Shown here in pieces: positions 48,510 to 48,679 of a stretch of DNA of 48,679 nt. The position numbers were made by a program, and so were the translations under genes. The DNA lies in assembly GCF_041949975.1 (NCBI RefSeq), contig NZ_JBHFQG010000030.1, forward strand, positions 1 through 48,679, read 5' to 3'. The notes under the pieces are model-generated. The model ran no database searches. It worked only from the letters and a program-made list of their open reading frames with translations, and was not told the DNA's origin. Position 1 is the first letter of the stretch. Every line of letters begins with the position of its first letter. The stretch is from Alteribacillus sp041949975 (GTDB lineage: Bacteria > Bacillota > Bacilli > Bacillales > Marinococcaceae).

Positions 48510-48679
48510 TTACGTTGTTACTTTTTTAAATTCTTCTGTCAGCTTAGGAATTACTTCAAAGAGATCACCGACGATGCCATAATCCGCTACTTCAAAGATC
48601 GGAGCTTCCGGGTCTTTGTTGATCGCCACAATCACTTTCGAATTCGACATTCCGGCAAGGTGCTGAATCGCTCCAGAAA
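48510..48679 (-). CDS. etfA: Electron transfer flavoprotein alpha subunit EtfA (3' part, cut by window edge)
   Basis: The last 55 or so codons of etfA. The visible protein includes SGAIQHLAGMSNSKVIVAIN, KDPEAPIFEVADYGIVGDLF and EVIPKLTEEFKK, the conserved FAD-binding C-terminal signature of the alpha subunit. It passes electrons from acyl-CoA dehydrogenases to the quinone pool with EtfB. The 5' part lies outside the window to the right. B. subtilis also has etfA next to trxA and uvrC. Confidence 0.95.
   Translation of the reverse strand, partial: SGAIQHLAGMSNSKVIVAINKDPEAPIFEVADYGIVGDLFEVIPKLTEEFKKVTT

Overview
The window is a chromosomal segment of a low-to-moderate GC Gram-positive endospore former of the Bacillaceae. 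The evidence is gene order: hemAXCDBL, ysxC, lonA, lonB, clpX, tig, a TPR gene, ilv-leu, ysnB/ysnA/rph/gerM/racE, gerE, sdhCAB, yslB, uvrC, trxA and etfA occur in an arrangement close to that of Bacillus subtilis. Sporulation and germination genes (gerE, gerM), a leucine-type T-box leader and strong AGGAGG-type ribosome binding sites agree with this. Several proteins are very acidic, above all the GerM linker and the LVIVD-repeat protein, which hints at a salt- or alkali-adapted relative. The species cannot be fixed from the sequence alone.

Layout. Positions 216-6653 (minus strand) hold the complete early tetrapyrrole operon hemA-hemX-hemC-hemD-hemB-hemL. A small membrane-protein gene lies on the plus strand at 6910. 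Positions 7415-15342 carry the protein quality-control block: ysxC/engB, lonA, lonB and clpX. It is interrupted by a secreted beta-propeller (LVIVD repeats) gene that does not belong to the usual B. subtilis order. Trigger factor (tig) and a TPR protein follow. Positions 18356-26703 are the branched-chain amino acid operon ilvB-ilvH-ilvC-leuA-leuB-leuC-leuD, read from a leucine-specifier T-box leader at about 26750-27060. ilvE lies just upstream with its own sigma-A promoter. leuD is separated from leuC by about 350 bp that contain an interspersed repeat.

Positions 28380-30035 are the least ordinary part. An SRAP/YedK-type DNA-protein crosslink gene is followed by about 500 bp of degenerate tandem repeats with a period near 52 nt and no convincing ORF. 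Next comes a tRNA-Arg(UCU) gene split in its anticodon loop by a 342-nt group I intron, with a strong promoter and a terminator of its own.

Positions 30175-37062 (minus strand) hold ysnB, ysnA/rdgB, rph, gerM, racE, a MarR-type regulator, and ptsI-ptsH. The ptsHI pair is placed between ysmB and gerE and has a near-consensus cre site over its -10 region. Positions 37552-41317 are gerE, with a sigma-K-type promoter, and sdhCAB. Then follow a Trk/Ktr potassium transporter, yslB, uvrC, a DUF488 gene, trxA, the intracellular subtilase gene aprX, and the 3' end of etfA at the right edge. At least four intergenic gaps carry pieces of a shared, hairpin-forming interspersed repeat family.
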